DNA from: Candidatus Nitrosoglobus terrae
GTDB lineage: Bacteria; Pseudomonadota; Gammaproteobacteria; Nitrosococcales; Nitrosococcaceae
Assembly: GCF_002356115.1 (NCBI RefSeq)
Contig: NZ_AP014836.1
Span: forward strand, 310,001-374,000
DNA: 64,000 bases
Reading direction: 5' to 3'
Shown: piece by piece, positions 23,752 through 32,606 of the stretch
Layout of the letters: every line of letters starts with the position of its first letter
Numbering within the stretch: position 1 is the stretch's first letter
Notes under the pieces: model-generated
Told to the model about the DNA's origin: nothing
Database searches by the model: none
The model's input: the letters and a program-made list of their open reading frames with translations, nothing else
Position numbers and translations under genes: made by a program

Positions 23752-24648
23752 ATGTATTCAGTATCTGATAAGAACATCAATTACTTAATGCGAAATTGGT
23801 CGGATTCTCAGTCGGGCAGGATTCAACTGGGATCTGATGCTCATAAGCAAATGTTCTGCCGTTTCCTTTTGGAAACCCATCATCCCTATAAACCGGAAGA
23901 GATCAAGTGGCCTAAGCTGTCTCCTGAGGTTATGGAGCAGGTAGCTAAAATTCCAATTTGGGATATTGCTATACAGACTGAAGGACGTGCCTCAATTCGA
24001 GTAGCCACTTATGCTAAGACTATAACTGATAAGCTGTTACGGGCGGCGCTAGATATGGACGCTAGCGAGGAGGCTCGGCATAAGATAGCGTTAGGGCAGC
24101 TGGTTGTAGCTTATAATATTCTTATAGCGCCTGAGCCTGATTATCTTGCGCCAAAGGATGCTGAATGGGCTTGGTTGGTTACGGGTTATAGTGAGTGCAT
24201 TGATAGCTTCTTTGCCTTTGGTTTATTCGAATCTGCTAAGCGTTTTGGCTTTTTCCCAGCCGAGCTAGTGGAGATTTTTGAGCCAGTGGTGCAAGAAGAA
24301 GCGCGTCATATTCTATTCTTCGTTAACTGGGTTGCTTGGCATCGGCATAACTTGCGGTGGTGGAAACGCCCTTTATTTTTTATCCGAACTTTCGCGGTAT
24401 GGGTATTTTTAATTTGGGAGCGAATTAGTATTGTCCGTGGCCTAGATGATCAAGGTGAGATGCAAGATGCTAATTTTGCTGTCACTGGCAGCAAACAGAT
24501 GGGTATCAATATCCAACCAAAGGAGCTATTTGAGCTGTGCCTAATAGAGAATAAGCGGCGCATGGAAGGTTATGATTATCGGCTGCTGAGACCAGCAATA
24601 GTGCCATTTATTGTGCAGCTAGCCTGTAAATTTATGAAGGGCACATAA
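23752..24648 (+). CDS. ferritin-like superfamily protein of unknown function
   Basis: The 298-residue soluble protein is mostly helical and carries metal-binding pairs typical of the ferritin-like fold: an ECIDSFFAFG helix around 145-155 and VQEEARHILFFVNWVAWH around 183-200, that is an EEARH motif. A diiron centre is likely. Such proteins include oxygenases and oxidases, but I do not recognise a named subfamily. It has a hydrophobic stretch (FFIRTFAVWVFLIW) near 217-230 that may touch the membrane. It stands alone after the HU gene. The nearest other redox protein is the rubredoxin gene about 12 kb away. Confidence 0.65.
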   Translation: MYSVSDKNINYLMRNWSDSQSGRIQLGSDAHKQMFCRFLLETHHPYKPEEIKWPKLSPEVMEQVAKIPIWDIAIQTEGRASIRVATYAKTITDKLLRAALDMDASEEARHKIALGQLVVAYNILIAPEPDYLAPKDAEWAWLVTGYSECIDSFFAFGLFESAKRFGFFPAELVEIFEPVVQEEARHILFFVNWVAWHRHNLRWWKRPLFFIRTFAVWVFLIWERISIVRGLDDQGEMQDANFAVTGSKQMGINIQPKELFELCLIENKRRMEGYDYRLLRPAIVPFIVQLACKFMKGT

Positions 24649-24775
24649 AAGCCATAATAAATGCTGAATTAACCGCTAGAAAGTATTTGATTATAAAATT
24701 TTATTTATCTATATTTTTTAAATAAAGCCTATCAAAGAGGATAGATTTATTAACTGCTCGCATGTCGCAATTACC

Positions 24776-24885
24776 GGCTTATATGCATTCACCAACTTGG
24801 CTTCTGTCAAGTATGCTTATTGCGCTTTTCCTGCTTCATCAGAGCCTCTATTGATTGCTTGGACTTATCAAGCTATCGTTGAGTA
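24776..24885. repeat. diverged dispersed repeat, copy 1
   Basis: This stretch resembles 60504-60617 in the same orientation. It shares the blocks TGCATTCACC, CTTATTGC, TTTCTGCTTCA-like, GAGC-TCT, TGCTTGGA and CAAGCTATC, in the same order with similar spacing. Identity by eye is about 70-75 percent. The two copies lie in gene-poor gaps, so they are likely relics of an element. Its nature is unknown. Confidence 0.4.
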
Positions 24886-25190
24886 GCAAGGCTGTCTTGT
24901 TGTGGCTACATCCTAGCTTGATAGAAACGATACCCAATGTTAACAATCTATCTTCTCCGCCCTCATGCTCCGTGCACCATTACATTGCGCATCGTCGGGA
25001 GTGTCGCGTGGGCCTTTGTATTTCTTCAATGCTGATTGTTTCTAGGGTTAACTTGCTTTAATTACTCGTTAAGATGGTATGCAAGTACTAATTTAGGCTA
25101 ATTATAGATATTTTCGTGGGACTTATTCTTAAAAGGCGGGCAATAAGTCAGTGATATTGTTTTGTTGCACCAGAATCTATTCTTGGTTAA

Positions 25191-25210
25191 GATAATTTTT
25201 GGTGCCGAGG
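25191..25210. repeat. attachment-site copy of tRNA-Leu 3' end (20-bp direct repeat)
   Basis: This 20-bp sequence is identical to 27173-27192, which spans the 3' acceptor half and CCA of tRNA-Leu plus 9 bp beyond it. An orphan tRNA end about 2 kb from the intact tRNA is the standard footprint of integration by a tyrosine recombinase. It marks the distal boundary of a small integrated element. Confidence 0.75.
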
Positions 25211-25379
25211 GGAAGCCCTAAACTATTCTTTCAATCCTTCCCATATCCTTCCAAGACCCCTTAATATTCCGAGCTTCTCCAGCTTCACAGTTCCCAAGCG
25301 TTCCCATATACTTCCATTATTGCCCTTAATTTTGGGGTATAGAGGTATTTAAACGGGAGGCATTTACTAACGTAAAGCC

Positions 25380-25514
25380 CAGGAGAAAGCGCAATGGCTC
25401 ACCTTTAAAACAGTAGCTGAACGCTGGTATCGAGGCCGTGCAGAATTAGCTAAAAAGCCTTGGGCAGTATCCACCGCTAAAAATGAATGCAAACAATATA
25501 ACCATATTCAGTAA
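25380..25514 (+). pseudogene. tyrosine integrase N-terminal relic
   Basis: The frame reads QEKAQWLTFKTVAERWYRGR, then ELAKKPWAVSTAKNECKQY, and stops at TAA. It matches the core-binding (SAM-like) part of P4-type phage integrases (F-x-VAE-x-W, later a W and a helix). Neither the catalytic domain nor a start codon remains. Its place just inside the left att copy is where an integrase gene is expected. Confidence 0.6.
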
Positions 25515-25546
25515 ACAGTATAGCAATGGATACATCTAACACAACT

Positions 25547-25615
25547 AAAAAATGATGTGTTTCGGCATGATGCTCGATGAATATTGGCTTGTACACCTGA
25601 AACACCTGAAACACC
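25547..25615. repeat. left arm of about 65-bp inverted repeat
   Basis: This arm is the reverse complement of 26384-26452 with roughly six to eight mismatches over 65 bp. It contains a perfectly conserved core with CATGATGCTCGATGAATATTG, apart from flanking changes, and an outer A-run. The two arms enclose two small genes. The arms could be ends of a mobile cassette or large regulatory hairpins. Confidence 0.75.
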
Positions 25616-25662
25616 AAAGAATAAACAGAAAATAAAAGAGTAGATAACAAGCAAAGTGAGAA

Positions 25663-25944
25663 TTGAAACGAATGAGGAAGATGAAGAAGCCGAAAACTAT
25701 TAACTGGGCAATACCTATAGAAATGCTGATGGATGATAGGAAATTGCAGCGAGCAAAGGAAAGCAAAGATGCTATCGATACAGCGTTATTAGAACTTGGA
25801 CTACCGAGGGTTGGAACTGGAGCATTAGAGAATAATAGATCGATATTCAAGGGTATCGAACATCTTCTAGATGAACCCCCCATGAATTTCGGTACTGGCT
25901 TCCCCGATCGAGCAAGGAGAAAAAAATATAAAGATGCTGATTAA
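25663..25944 (+). CDS. small basic hypothetical protein in satellite element
   Basis: The 93-residue protein is highly charged, with a Lys/Arg-rich start (MKRMRKMKKPKTINWAIPIEML), a helical centre and a basic tail (RARRKKYKDAD). I do not recognise a family. ATGs at 25663 and 25672 are both possible starts. The stop overlaps the next gene start by 11 bp, so the two are coupled. It lies between the inverted-repeat arms inside the tRNA-Leu element. A DNA-binding or regulatory role for the basic protein is possible but not shown. Confidence 0.55.
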   Translation: MKRMRKMKKPKTINWAIPIEMLMDDRKLQRAKESKDAIDTALLELGLPRVGTGALENNRSIFKGIEHLLDEPPMNFGTGFPDRARRKKYKDAD

Positions 25945-26356
25945 AAGGATTAACACCATAATTAGCCGTGAGCTAATGGCCTTAACATCTCAACTGGAAG
26001 AAACAGGCGATGAGGAGCCTAGGCAGGTGCTCAATAGCTTAGTTGATTTTATTGATAAGCATGAAGTTAGCCGGTTAGTAGCCATAGGTAATTCAGCCTC
26101 ACAAATCCCTGTAAAGAACTTAGCAGGTTACACCAGAATAGATCCTGAAGGTGCCAAGCAGTATCTATTTAGCTCCCCTGGACTAAGAGAGGCATTAAAG
26201 GGCTTGGATTTTAAGCGGGCTATTGAGGTGCTGATTGAGAAGGGGATATTACCACCTGCTAGAGCTGATGGGAAAACATCCAGACTAGAACGAATAAACG
26301 GCAAGATGACTAGAGTTTATATCATCAACTATGATGCCTTGATAGAAAATATTTAA
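25934..26356 (+). CDS. hypothetical protein of satellite element, replication-protein-like C-terminus
   Basis: The 140-residue soluble protein has a helical first half and a winged-helix-like end with FKRAIEVLIEKGILPPARADGKTSRLERINGKMTRVYIINYDAL. That end resembles the C-terminal domain of DUF927/TOPRIM-type replication proteins of integrated satellites, from memory. If so, the catalytic part is missing and this is a stand-alone or truncated piece. It overlaps the upstream small gene by 11 bp and sits within the inverted-repeat cassette. The function is unknown. Confidence 0.55.
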   Translation: MLIKRINTIISRELMALTSQLEETGDEEPRQVLNSLVDFIDKHEVSRLVAIGNSASQIPVKNLAGYTRIDPEGAKQYLFSSPGLREALKGLDFKRAIEVLIEKGILPPARADGKTSRLERINGKMTRVYIINYDALIENI

Positions 26357-26383
26357 TTTTTATCTGGAGTATATTAAAAACAG

Positions 26384-26452
26384 GTGTATCAGGTGTGTTA
26401 AGTGCACAAGTCAATATTCATCGAGCATCATGCCGAAGCACATCATTTTTTT
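26384..26452. repeat. right arm of about 65-bp inverted repeat
   Basis: This is the partner of 25547-25615 on the opposite strand. The outer end is a T-run, as expected for an inverted copy of the left A-run. Read on the plus strand the arm begins 28 bp after the stop of the second cassette gene. Confidence 0.75.
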
Positions 26453-26516
26453 AAGGTGCTTCAGGTATTTAAGTAGGAAATAACCATGAATATACAAACA
26501 AAAGAGGTATTAACCC

Positions 26517-26954
26517 ATGAGTACCTATGAAACTGATTTTTATGGCTGGACACAGGAAACCGCTGAGTTGCTTAAGCAAGGCCGATTTAGTGAGGTAGAT
26601 ATGGAGGCACTGATTGAAGAAGTTGAAGATATGGGAACCAATAAAATTGGACAGCTAGAAAATAGATTGATCGTGCTGATAGCTCACCTACTTAAATGGC
26701 AATATCAGCCTGAACATCGTAGTAATAGCTGGAGGGCAACTATTGAAGACCAGCGGATTAGAATACATCGGTTAATTATGAAAAACCCAAGCCTTAAGCC
26801 TCGTTTTATAGAATCAATTTTAGAGGCTTATCCGATTGCCGTATTGCGAGCGGTACAAGAAACCAACTTAGCCAAGAGTACGTTCCCCGCTAGCTTTGAA
26901 CGAACCGGTTGGCGTATAGAGCAAGTATTGGATGAGGGGTTTTACCCTGGTTAA
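26517..26954 (+). CDS. DUF29 family protein
   Basis: The 145-residue protein matches DUF29: it begins YETDFYGWTQETAELLKQGRFSEVDMEALIEEVEDMG and continues with LIAHLLKWQYQPEHRSNSWRATIEDQR, LKPRFIESILEAYP and a C-terminal CPYSLEQ-like WRIEQVLDEGFYPG. DUF29 genes are frequent on mobile or accessory DNA in cyanobacteria and proteobacteria, and the function is unknown. It is intact, with an AAGAGG site nine bases before the ATG. It lies inside the tRNA-Leu element, outside the inverted-repeat cassette. Confidence 0.88.
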   Translation: MSTYETDFYGWTQETAELLKQGRFSEVDMEALIEEVEDMGTNKIGQLENRLIVLIAHLLKWQYQPEHRSNSWRATIEDQRIRIHRLIMKNPSLKPRFIESILEAYPIAVLRAVQETNLAKSTFPASFERTGWRIEQVLDEGFYPG

Positions 26955-27172
26955 GATCGGGCTTATTTTTCTTTTGGTTTAAATAAAGAGGCTTTACCTA
27001 TTACCGAAAAGATAAAGGGCTTAACGCGTAGTTACAATGTTATTTAAACAACGTATACTGCTGGACATTGGTTATTGAATACAATTAGGGAACAAAAAAT
27101 AATTTAGGGGTATATCTGGGGGTATTTTTTTACATTAAGTATGAAAAACCTAGTTAATATCAAATATTTAAT

Positions 27173-27192
27173 GATAATTTTTGGTGCCGAGG
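27173..27192. repeat. tRNA-Leu proximal attachment site (20-bp direct repeat)
   Basis: Identical to 25191-25210. It covers the last bases of tRNA-Leu including CCA and the following 9 bp. It is the tRNA-side junction of the integrated element. Confidence 0.75.
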
Positions 27193-27268
27193 AGAGGACT
27201 TGAACCTCCACAGGGTTTCCCCTACATGGACCTGAACCATGCGCGTCTACCAATTCCGCCACCTCGGC
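27182..27268 (-). tRNA. tRNA-Leu (anticodon CAG)
   Basis: The minus strand folds as a class II tRNA with acceptor stem GCCGAGG/CCTCGGC, an encoded CCA end, a T arm with GGTTCAAGTCC and a long variable arm typical of leucine. The anticodon stem is CATGG/CCATG with loop TTCAGGT, so the anticodon is CAG and reads CUG. Its 3' end is duplicated at 25191-25210, which shows use as an integration site. Divergent rnr starts about 80 bp away. Confidence 0.96.
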
Positions 27269-27349
27269 ATGTATTTATAGATGTCAATATTTAAAATATA
27301 GATATCCTTGAGAGAGCAGAAACTTTACCGGCCTGAAAATTACTTGTCA

Positions 27350-29515
27350 ATGCATAATTGGAAAAAAAAGGATCCCTACTTTACTCGTGAAGCCCAGAAG
27401 TATGGGCAGGCTATCCCAAGCCGAGAGTACATTATGCAATGCCTAGAGCAGTGGGGCAAGCCAATGACTCGTAAAGAGTTATTAAAGGAGTTGGAGCTTA
27501 GTGATGAGCTGCGAGTGGCTTTCTATCGACGCTTACGGGCTATGGAGCGTGAGGGGCAATTAATGTGTAATCGCCGCCACGCATATGGGTTAATTCATAA
27601 AATGGATTTAGTGCGCGGCCGGGTAATAGGTCATCGAGAAGGGTATGGTTTCCTCGTCCCTGACTCAGGAGGAGAAGATCTTTACCTTTCTGCTCGAGAA
27701 ATGCGCCCTGTGTTACATGGCGATCGGGTTGTAGCTCGAATTATTGGTGTTGATCGGCGTGGACGTCGGGAAGGTGCTATTGTTGAGATTTTAGAGCGTA
27801 ATAATCATCGGGTTGTCGGTCGTTTTATTGTTGAGGATAATTTAGGGTTTCTAGTACCAAGCAATCGGCGTCTTAACCAAGATATCCTCATTTCACTGGA
27901 GCATCAGCAGGGCGCTAAAGATAATCAAATCATTATAGCTGAGATTATAGAACAGCCTACTTCTAGGCACCAGCCGGTGGGTAGGGTTGTAGAGTTACTA
28001 GGTGATAATATGGCTCCAGGGATGGAGGTAGATATTGCTATCCAGACCTATGAGCTACCTTATATCTGGCCTGAGGAAGTGTTGGCTGAAGCTAAAACTT
28101 TCAATCAGAAAGTGACTAAAGAAGCTAGGGTAGGGCGATTAGATTTGCGGGAGTTACCTTTAGTCACGATTGATGGTGAAGATGCGCAGGATTTTGATGA
28201 TGCTGTATATGCGGAGCGCAATGGCCAAGGTTGGCGTTTGTGGGTAGCTATTGCGGATGTTTCTTGGTATGTACGGCCTTACTCTGCTTTAGATGTTGAG
28301 GCGCAAAAGCGAGGTAACTCAGTGTATTTTCCTAACCGAGTGATACCTATGCTGCCGGAGGTGCTTTCTAATGAACTATGTTCGCTTAACCCTAAAGTAG
28401 ATCGCTTGTGTTTGGTCTGTGAGATGGAGATCGGCTCACGAGGTGGATTGAATAGTTTTCGCTTTTATCCTGGGGTGATGCGATCAGCTGCTCGATTAAC
28501 TTATAATCAGGTTGCAGCTATGCTCTTAGATAGGGATCAAAAGCTACAAAAGTGTTATCAAGCAGTACTTCCAGGGCTTGAGAGCATGTATAGCCTATAT
28601 CAGTTGCTGCGCAAAGGACGATCTCGGCGAGGCGCTATTGATTTTGAGGTCGCTGAGACCAAAATTATTTTTGATAAACTTCAAAAAATTAAAGATATTC
28701 AGCTTGCGGTACGTAATGATATTCATCGGCTGATTGAAGAGTTTATGATTTTAGCTAATGTTGCTGCTGCTCGCTTCTTGGCCAAACGCAAGATTCTAAG
28801 TCTTTTTCGTGTTCATGAGCAGCCAGCAGAAGATAAGCTGGTTGATTTACGGAGCTTTTTGGCGGAGCTAGGATTAGAATTACGAGGGGGAGATTCCCCT
28901 AAATCTAAGGATTTTTCACACCTTCTGCAGCAGATTCAAGGGCGATCAGATGCTCACCTTATTCAGACCATTATGCTGCGTAGTCTTAAACAAGCCATCT
29001 ATAGCCCAGAAAACAATGGACATTTTGGGTTGGCATTAACTGCCTATACCCATTTTACTTCCCCTATACGGCGCTATCCTGATTTATTGGTTCATCGGGC
29101 TATTTATCACATACTAGCGCAGCAGCCCGCAAAAATCTTAAATTACACTCAAGATGAAATGGTAAGTTTAGGAGAGCATTGCTCTATGACGGAACGTCGC
29201 GCTGATGAGTCCACTAGAGATGCTGTAGATTGGCTTAAATGCGAGTACATGATGGATAAGATAGGAGAGTGTTTTGATGGCCTAATTACCGGAGTGACTG
29301 CCTTTGGGTTATTTGTAGAGCTATGCAATGTTTATGTTGAAGGGTTAATTCATGTTACTGCCTTAGGTAGTGATTATTTTCATTTTGATCCAGTGAAGCA
29401 TCGTCTTACAGGGGAGCGTACCCATAAAACTTACCGTTTAGCTGATAAGATTCGGGTCGCGGTTGTCCGCGTAGATCTGGATGAGAAAAAGATTGATTTA
29501 GAGCTAAGCAAGTAA
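27350..29515 (+). CDS. rnr: ribonuclease R
   Basis: RNase R is a processive 3' to 5' exoribonuclease that degrades structured RNA. The protein (721 residues from the chosen start) has an N-terminal winged helix (ECLEQWGKPMTRKELL-like), cold-shock domains with VRGRVIGHREGYGFLVP, the RNB catalytic domain with TIDGEDAQDFDDAVYAE (metal-binding aspartates) and HFTSPIRRYPDLLVHR, and a C-terminal S1 domain (GLITGVTAFGLFVEL). I chose ATG 27350 because homologues begin close to WKKKDPYF. A TTG at 27308 would add 14 residues. Neither start has a strong ribosome site. Confidence 0.95.
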   Translation: MHNWKKKDPYFTREAQKYGQAIPSREYIMQCLEQWGKPMTRKELLKELELSDELRVAFYRRLRAMEREGQLMCNRRHAYGLIHKMDLVRGRVIGHREGYGFLVPDSGGEDLYLSAREMRPVLHGDRVVARIIGVDRRGRREGAIVEILERNNHRVVGRFIVEDNLGFLVPSNRRLNQDILISLEHQQGAKDNQIIIAEIIEQPTSRHQPVGRVVELLGDNMAPGMEVDIAIQTYELPYIWPEEVLAEAKTFNQKVTKEARVGRLDLRELPLVTIDGEDAQDFDDAVYAERNGQGWRLWVAIADVSWYVRPYSALDVEAQKRGNSVYFPNRVIPMLPEVLSNELCSLNPKVDRLCLVCEMEIGSRGGLNSFRFYPGVMRSAARLTYNQVAAMLLDRDQKLQKCYQAVLPGLESMYSLYQLLRKGRSRRGAIDFEVAETKIIFDKLQKIKDIQLAVRNDIHRLIEEFMILANVAAARFLAKRKILSLFRVHEQPAEDKLVDLRSFLAELGLELRGGDSPKSKDFSHLLQQIQGRSDAHLIQTIMLRSLKQAIYSPENNGHFGLALTAYTHFTSPIRRYPDLLVHRAIYHILAQQPAKILNYTQDEMVSLGEHCSMTERRADESTRDAVDWLKCEYMMDKIGECFDGLITGVTAFGLFVELCNVYVEGLIHVTALGSDYFHFDPVKHRLTGERTHKTYRLADKIRVAVVRVDLDEKKIDLELSK

Positions 29516-29573
29516 CGGTTAGATAACCAAAAATAGCGAGAAGCTATTATAAAGCGCGTTACTAACTCAGCTG

Positions 29574-29595
29574 TCGCCTAATGAAGATTAGGCGA
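29574..29595. repeat. 9-bp perfect hairpin after rnr
   Basis: TCGCCTAAT and ATTAGGCGA pair around a GAAG loop. On the plus strand it is followed by A, not T, so it is not a normal terminator for rnr. It may stabilise the 3' end of the rnr message. Confidence 0.4.
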
Positions 29596-29766
29596 AAAAA
29601 CACTACAATTAACCCCATGTTATTTACCCTTGTGTTCTGTGCTTTCCACTACGCCGCGCAACATCGCTGGGGGGCCGTTATGCGTCCTTGTGCTCTTTCA
29701 ATGTAATCATTATGGTTTTTTAGCCGCCCTAAATGCTTATTACTTTACTTAAGATATTTTTGATTC

Positions 29767-30660
29767 TTATTGAGTTGTATTTATCCACTGACCTATAGTT
29801 TGCCCCATAATGACCCGAGATCTAGGCTGCAAACTAGGCTGCCAGCTAATTGTGTTGGAGGGAAAAATTAAAATTACGGTAGAACCCATATTAAAACGCC
29901 CCATTTCTTGGCCTTTATCTAGCTTAGGTATTTTATCTCCTTTGTATGACCAACGGCGTGGGTGGCGCTGATAAGGAGGAGTAATCTGGCCAGCCCATGC
30001 CATTTCAATACTACCTACAAAGATAGCCCCCACTAATACCACGGCTAGAGGGCCTATTTCAGTTTCAAACAAATTAACGACTCGTTCATTACGCGCAAAG
30101 AGATTGGGAACTCCATTAACAGTTTTAGGACTCACTGAAAATAATCGGCCAGGTAAATAGATCATCTCCTGTAAGTAGCCTGTTAATGGCATATGAACAC
30201 GATGATAATCTTGTGGGGAAAGATAAATGGTTGCAAATTGGCCCTGATAAAGCGCGGTTACATAGGTTTCGGAGCCACCTAGTAAGCTAGCCAGATCATA
30301 ACTCCAACCCTTAGCTTGTATTAGCCGCCCATGGGTAAACGATCCTATTTGACTGACATATCCGTCCACTGGGCAGGCCAATTCATGGGCTATTTTTGTG
30401 ACCGGCCTTGCACTTTTACGCAGCGCTCGGGCAAAGAAGGTATTAAAATTAGGATAATCTTTAACACTAGTACTTTCTGCCTCCTCCATGTTTACCTTAA
30501 AGATTGAGATAAACAAGCGAATTTGTAGCCGTGTTAGCCAAGAAATCCGATGTCGAGTTAAGCGATACATCAACCGAGATAGAAGATGTTGAGGTAGTAG
30601 ATATTGATATAAACTAAAAAACCAGTCTCTGAGTCGGTGTTGATGAGCATTACTCGCCAT
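29767..30660 (-). CDS. psd: phosphatidylserine decarboxylase proenzyme
   Basis: Psd converts phosphatidylserine to phosphatidylethanolamine at the inner membrane and cleaves itself to create a pyruvoyl group. The 297-residue protein has FNTFFARALRKSARP, the catalytic-site region YLSPQDYHRVHMP and the self-cleavage site FNMGSTVIL, where most homologues have LGST. Length is normal. It is divergent from gspE with 178 bp between the starts. Confidence 0.95.
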   Translation of the reverse strand: MASNAHQHRLRDWFFSLYQYLLPQHLLSRLMYRLTRHRISWLTRLQIRLFISIFKVNMEEAESTSVKDYPNFNTFFARALRKSARPVTKIAHELACPVDGYVSQIGSFTHGRLIQAKGWSYDLASLLGGSETYVTALYQGQFATIYLSPQDYHRVHMPLTGYLQEMIYLPGRLFSVSPKTVNGVPNLFARNERVVNLFETEIGPLAVVLVGAIFVGSIEMAWAGQITPPYQRHPRRWSYKGDKIPKLDKGQEMGRFNMGSTVILIFPSNTISWQPSLQPRSRVIMGQTIGQWINTTQ

Positions 30661-30838
30661 GATTAATCCTTATAAATGAGGCTATTTATTTGTTAAATCT
30701 TAATATTTCGGTGCTTTGAGGGAAAAAGTTAGCTAATTGTAAAAGGGATAAGTATAGTATTTTATGATTATTTACTAAAGTAATAGAGAAGTATTAATTA
30801 TTATTAAGTATCATTATCAATAGAGAATAAATTGTATT

Positions 30839-32584
30839 TTGATGACTCAATTAGCAGTTGATCGTGTTTTTGCTATGATTCCACATCCAGAAGAAGTTAC
30901 TCCTCAAAGCTTAGATAAGCGGTTTGGTCAGTATTTAGTTGAGCACGGTAAGTTACGGGCAGCGGAATTCCAGCACGCACAACGCTTAGCAACAGAAGAA
31001 GGTATACGGCTTTCAATTATGCTAATAAGATTGGGGTTAGTCTCTGAGCGGGATATTGCCGATTCTTTCTCCGCTCTACTTAGTGTACCCCTATGGGTAG
31101 GGAGTGAGTATGATGAGATAGCAAATAATCAAGTCTCCCTGCGTTTTCTTAAAGAATCGCGGGCAATACCCATATTAGAAGAAGAAGATTCGGTAGTGCT
31201 TGCTGTAGCTGATCCAGGTGATAGCTATGTGCAAGATGCCATTGCGCTAGCTTATGGTAAATCTGTACGCCTTAAAATTGCTTTACCTTCAGAGATTGAA
31301 GCAGCCCTTGAACGCTTGGCTGGGGGTAACAAGTCCGCCATGGGGCAGATCGTAGAGCATCTGGGGTCAGAAGAAGATACTGAAGCGGATGTTCAGCATC
31401 TGAAAGATATGGCCAGTGAGGCACCGGTAGTCCGCTTAGTGAATCTATTGATTCAGCGGGCGGTGGAATCTCGGGCTTCAGATATTCATATCGAGCCTTT
31501 TGAGAGCCGTCTTCGGGTTCGTTATCGAATTGATGGAGTACTACAAGACGTGGAAGCTCCTCCAGCCCGATCCACAGCAGCTGTAATTTCTCGCTTTAAG
31601 ATTATGGCAAAGCTTAATATTGCTGAACGGCGGCTACCTCAGGATGGGCGAATTCAGCTACGTATTCAAGGCCGAGAGCTTGATTTGCGAGTTTCGACAG
31701 TGCCCACCCTGTATGGCGAAAGTGTGGTGCTTCGACTGTTGGATAAAGGGAATGTAGTTTTAAATTTTGAAGCGCTAGGCTTCCAAGATAGCACTTTAGA
31801 GCGATTTCTGCGCATACTAGAGCTACCCCATGGCATCATTGTAGTAACAGGTCCTACGGGTAGTGGTAAGAGTACTACTCTTTATACGGCATTAAATAAG
31901 CTCAATACTCCAGACCGGAAGATTGTAACGGTGGAAGATCCGGTAGAATATCAGCTTGAGGGGATTAACCAGATTCAAGTGAAAGCTCAGATTGGGCTAA
32001 CGTTTGCCAGTGCATTGCGATCTATTGTTCGCCAAGATCCAGACGTGATTATGATTGGTGAGATGCGAGATCGGGAAACTGCAGGTATTGCAGTTCAATC
32101 AGCGTTAACGGGTCATTTAGTGCTTTCTACCCTCCATACGAATGATGCTGCTGGTGGTGTAACTCGGCTATTAGATATGGGTGTTGAGGATTATTTGCTC
32201 ACCTCTACAGTCAGCGGTATTTTAGCGCAGCGTTTAGTACGTACCCTCTGTAAACACTGCGCTGAGTCTTATGAGGCGATGCCCGAGCTAGTGGAAGAAA
32301 TGGGATTACATCGGTTTAGCCAAGATAAACCCATTACTCTCTATCGCCCTGTGGGTTGCGAGCAATGTAATGGCATTGGCTATTATGGTCGAGCTGCTAT
32401 TATGGAATTTTTGGTAATGAGTGAACCTATTCGTCGCCTTGTGCTCCAACATGCTGATTCTGGCAATATCCAAGCACAAGCCCAGAAAGAAGGTATGCGT
32501 ATTATGTACGAAGATGGCCTGATTAAAGCCTTATCTGGATTTACTACCCTAGAGGAAGTAATCCGCGTGAGTCAGGAAAGTTAA
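30839..32584 (+). CDS. gspE: type II secretion ATPase GspE
   Basis: GspE is the cytoplasmic ATPase that powers the type II secretion pseudopilus. The 581-residue protein has an N-terminal MshEN-type domain, then the secretion ATPase domain with RASDIHIEPFESRLRVRYRIDG, Walker A GPTGSGKST, Asp box DPVEYQLEGINQIQV, Walker B IMIGEMRD and HTNDAAGG. The C-terminal tetracysteine zinc site is CKHC...CEQCNGIGYYGR. It is the first gene of gspEFGHI, and 22 bp separate it from gspF. Type IV pilus PilB is excluded by gene order. Confidence 0.93.
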   Translation: MMTQLAVDRVFAMIPHPEEVTPQSLDKRFGQYLVEHGKLRAAEFQHAQRLATEEGIRLSIMLIRLGLVSERDIADSFSALLSVPLWVGSEYDEIANNQVSLRFLKESRAIPILEEEDSVVLAVADPGDSYVQDAIALAYGKSVRLKIALPSEIEAALERLAGGNKSAMGQIVEHLGSEEDTEADVQHLKDMASEAPVVRLVNLLIQRAVESRASDIHIEPFESRLRVRYRIDGVLQDVEAPPARSTAAVISRFKIMAKLNIAERRLPQDGRIQLRIQGRELDLRVSTVPTLYGESVVLRLLDKGNVVLNFEALGFQDSTLERFLRILELPHGIIVVTGPTGSGKSTTLYTALNKLNTPDRKIVTVEDPVEYQLEGINQIQVKAQIGLTFASALRSIVRQDPDVIMIGEMRDRETAGIAVQSALTGHLVLSTLHTNDAAGGVTRLLDMGVEDYLLTSTVSGILAQRLVRTLCKHCAESYEAMPELVEEMGLHRFSQDKPITLYRPVGCEQCNGIGYYGRAAIMEFLVMSEPIRRLVLQHADSGNIQAQAQKEGMRIMYEDGLIKALSGFTTLEEVIRVSQES

Positions 32585-32606
32585 GGAGCTAAGCGAGCTA
32601 TTAGCT

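Larger units (their letters stand above)
24649..25662. other. gene-free gap with repeat relic, att site and integrase relic
   Basis: This 1-kb gap holds no intact gene. From left to right I see one copy of a diverged dispersed repeat (24776-24885), the displaced tRNA-Leu 3' end (25191-25210), an integrase N-terminal relic (25380-25514) and the left arm of an inverted repeat (25547-25615). The rest shows nothing recognisable. Confidence 0.65.

Noticed and set aside
26487-26531. 14-codon frame ahead of the DUF29 gene (MNIQTKEVLTHEYL)
   Set aside because: It could be a leader peptide, but its length and overlap are easily due to chance and the DUF29 gene has its own ribosome site.
29574-29595. 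Terminator for rnr
   Set aside because: The perfect stem is followed by A residues on the rnr strand. A T-run is lacking, so it is listed only as a hairpin.
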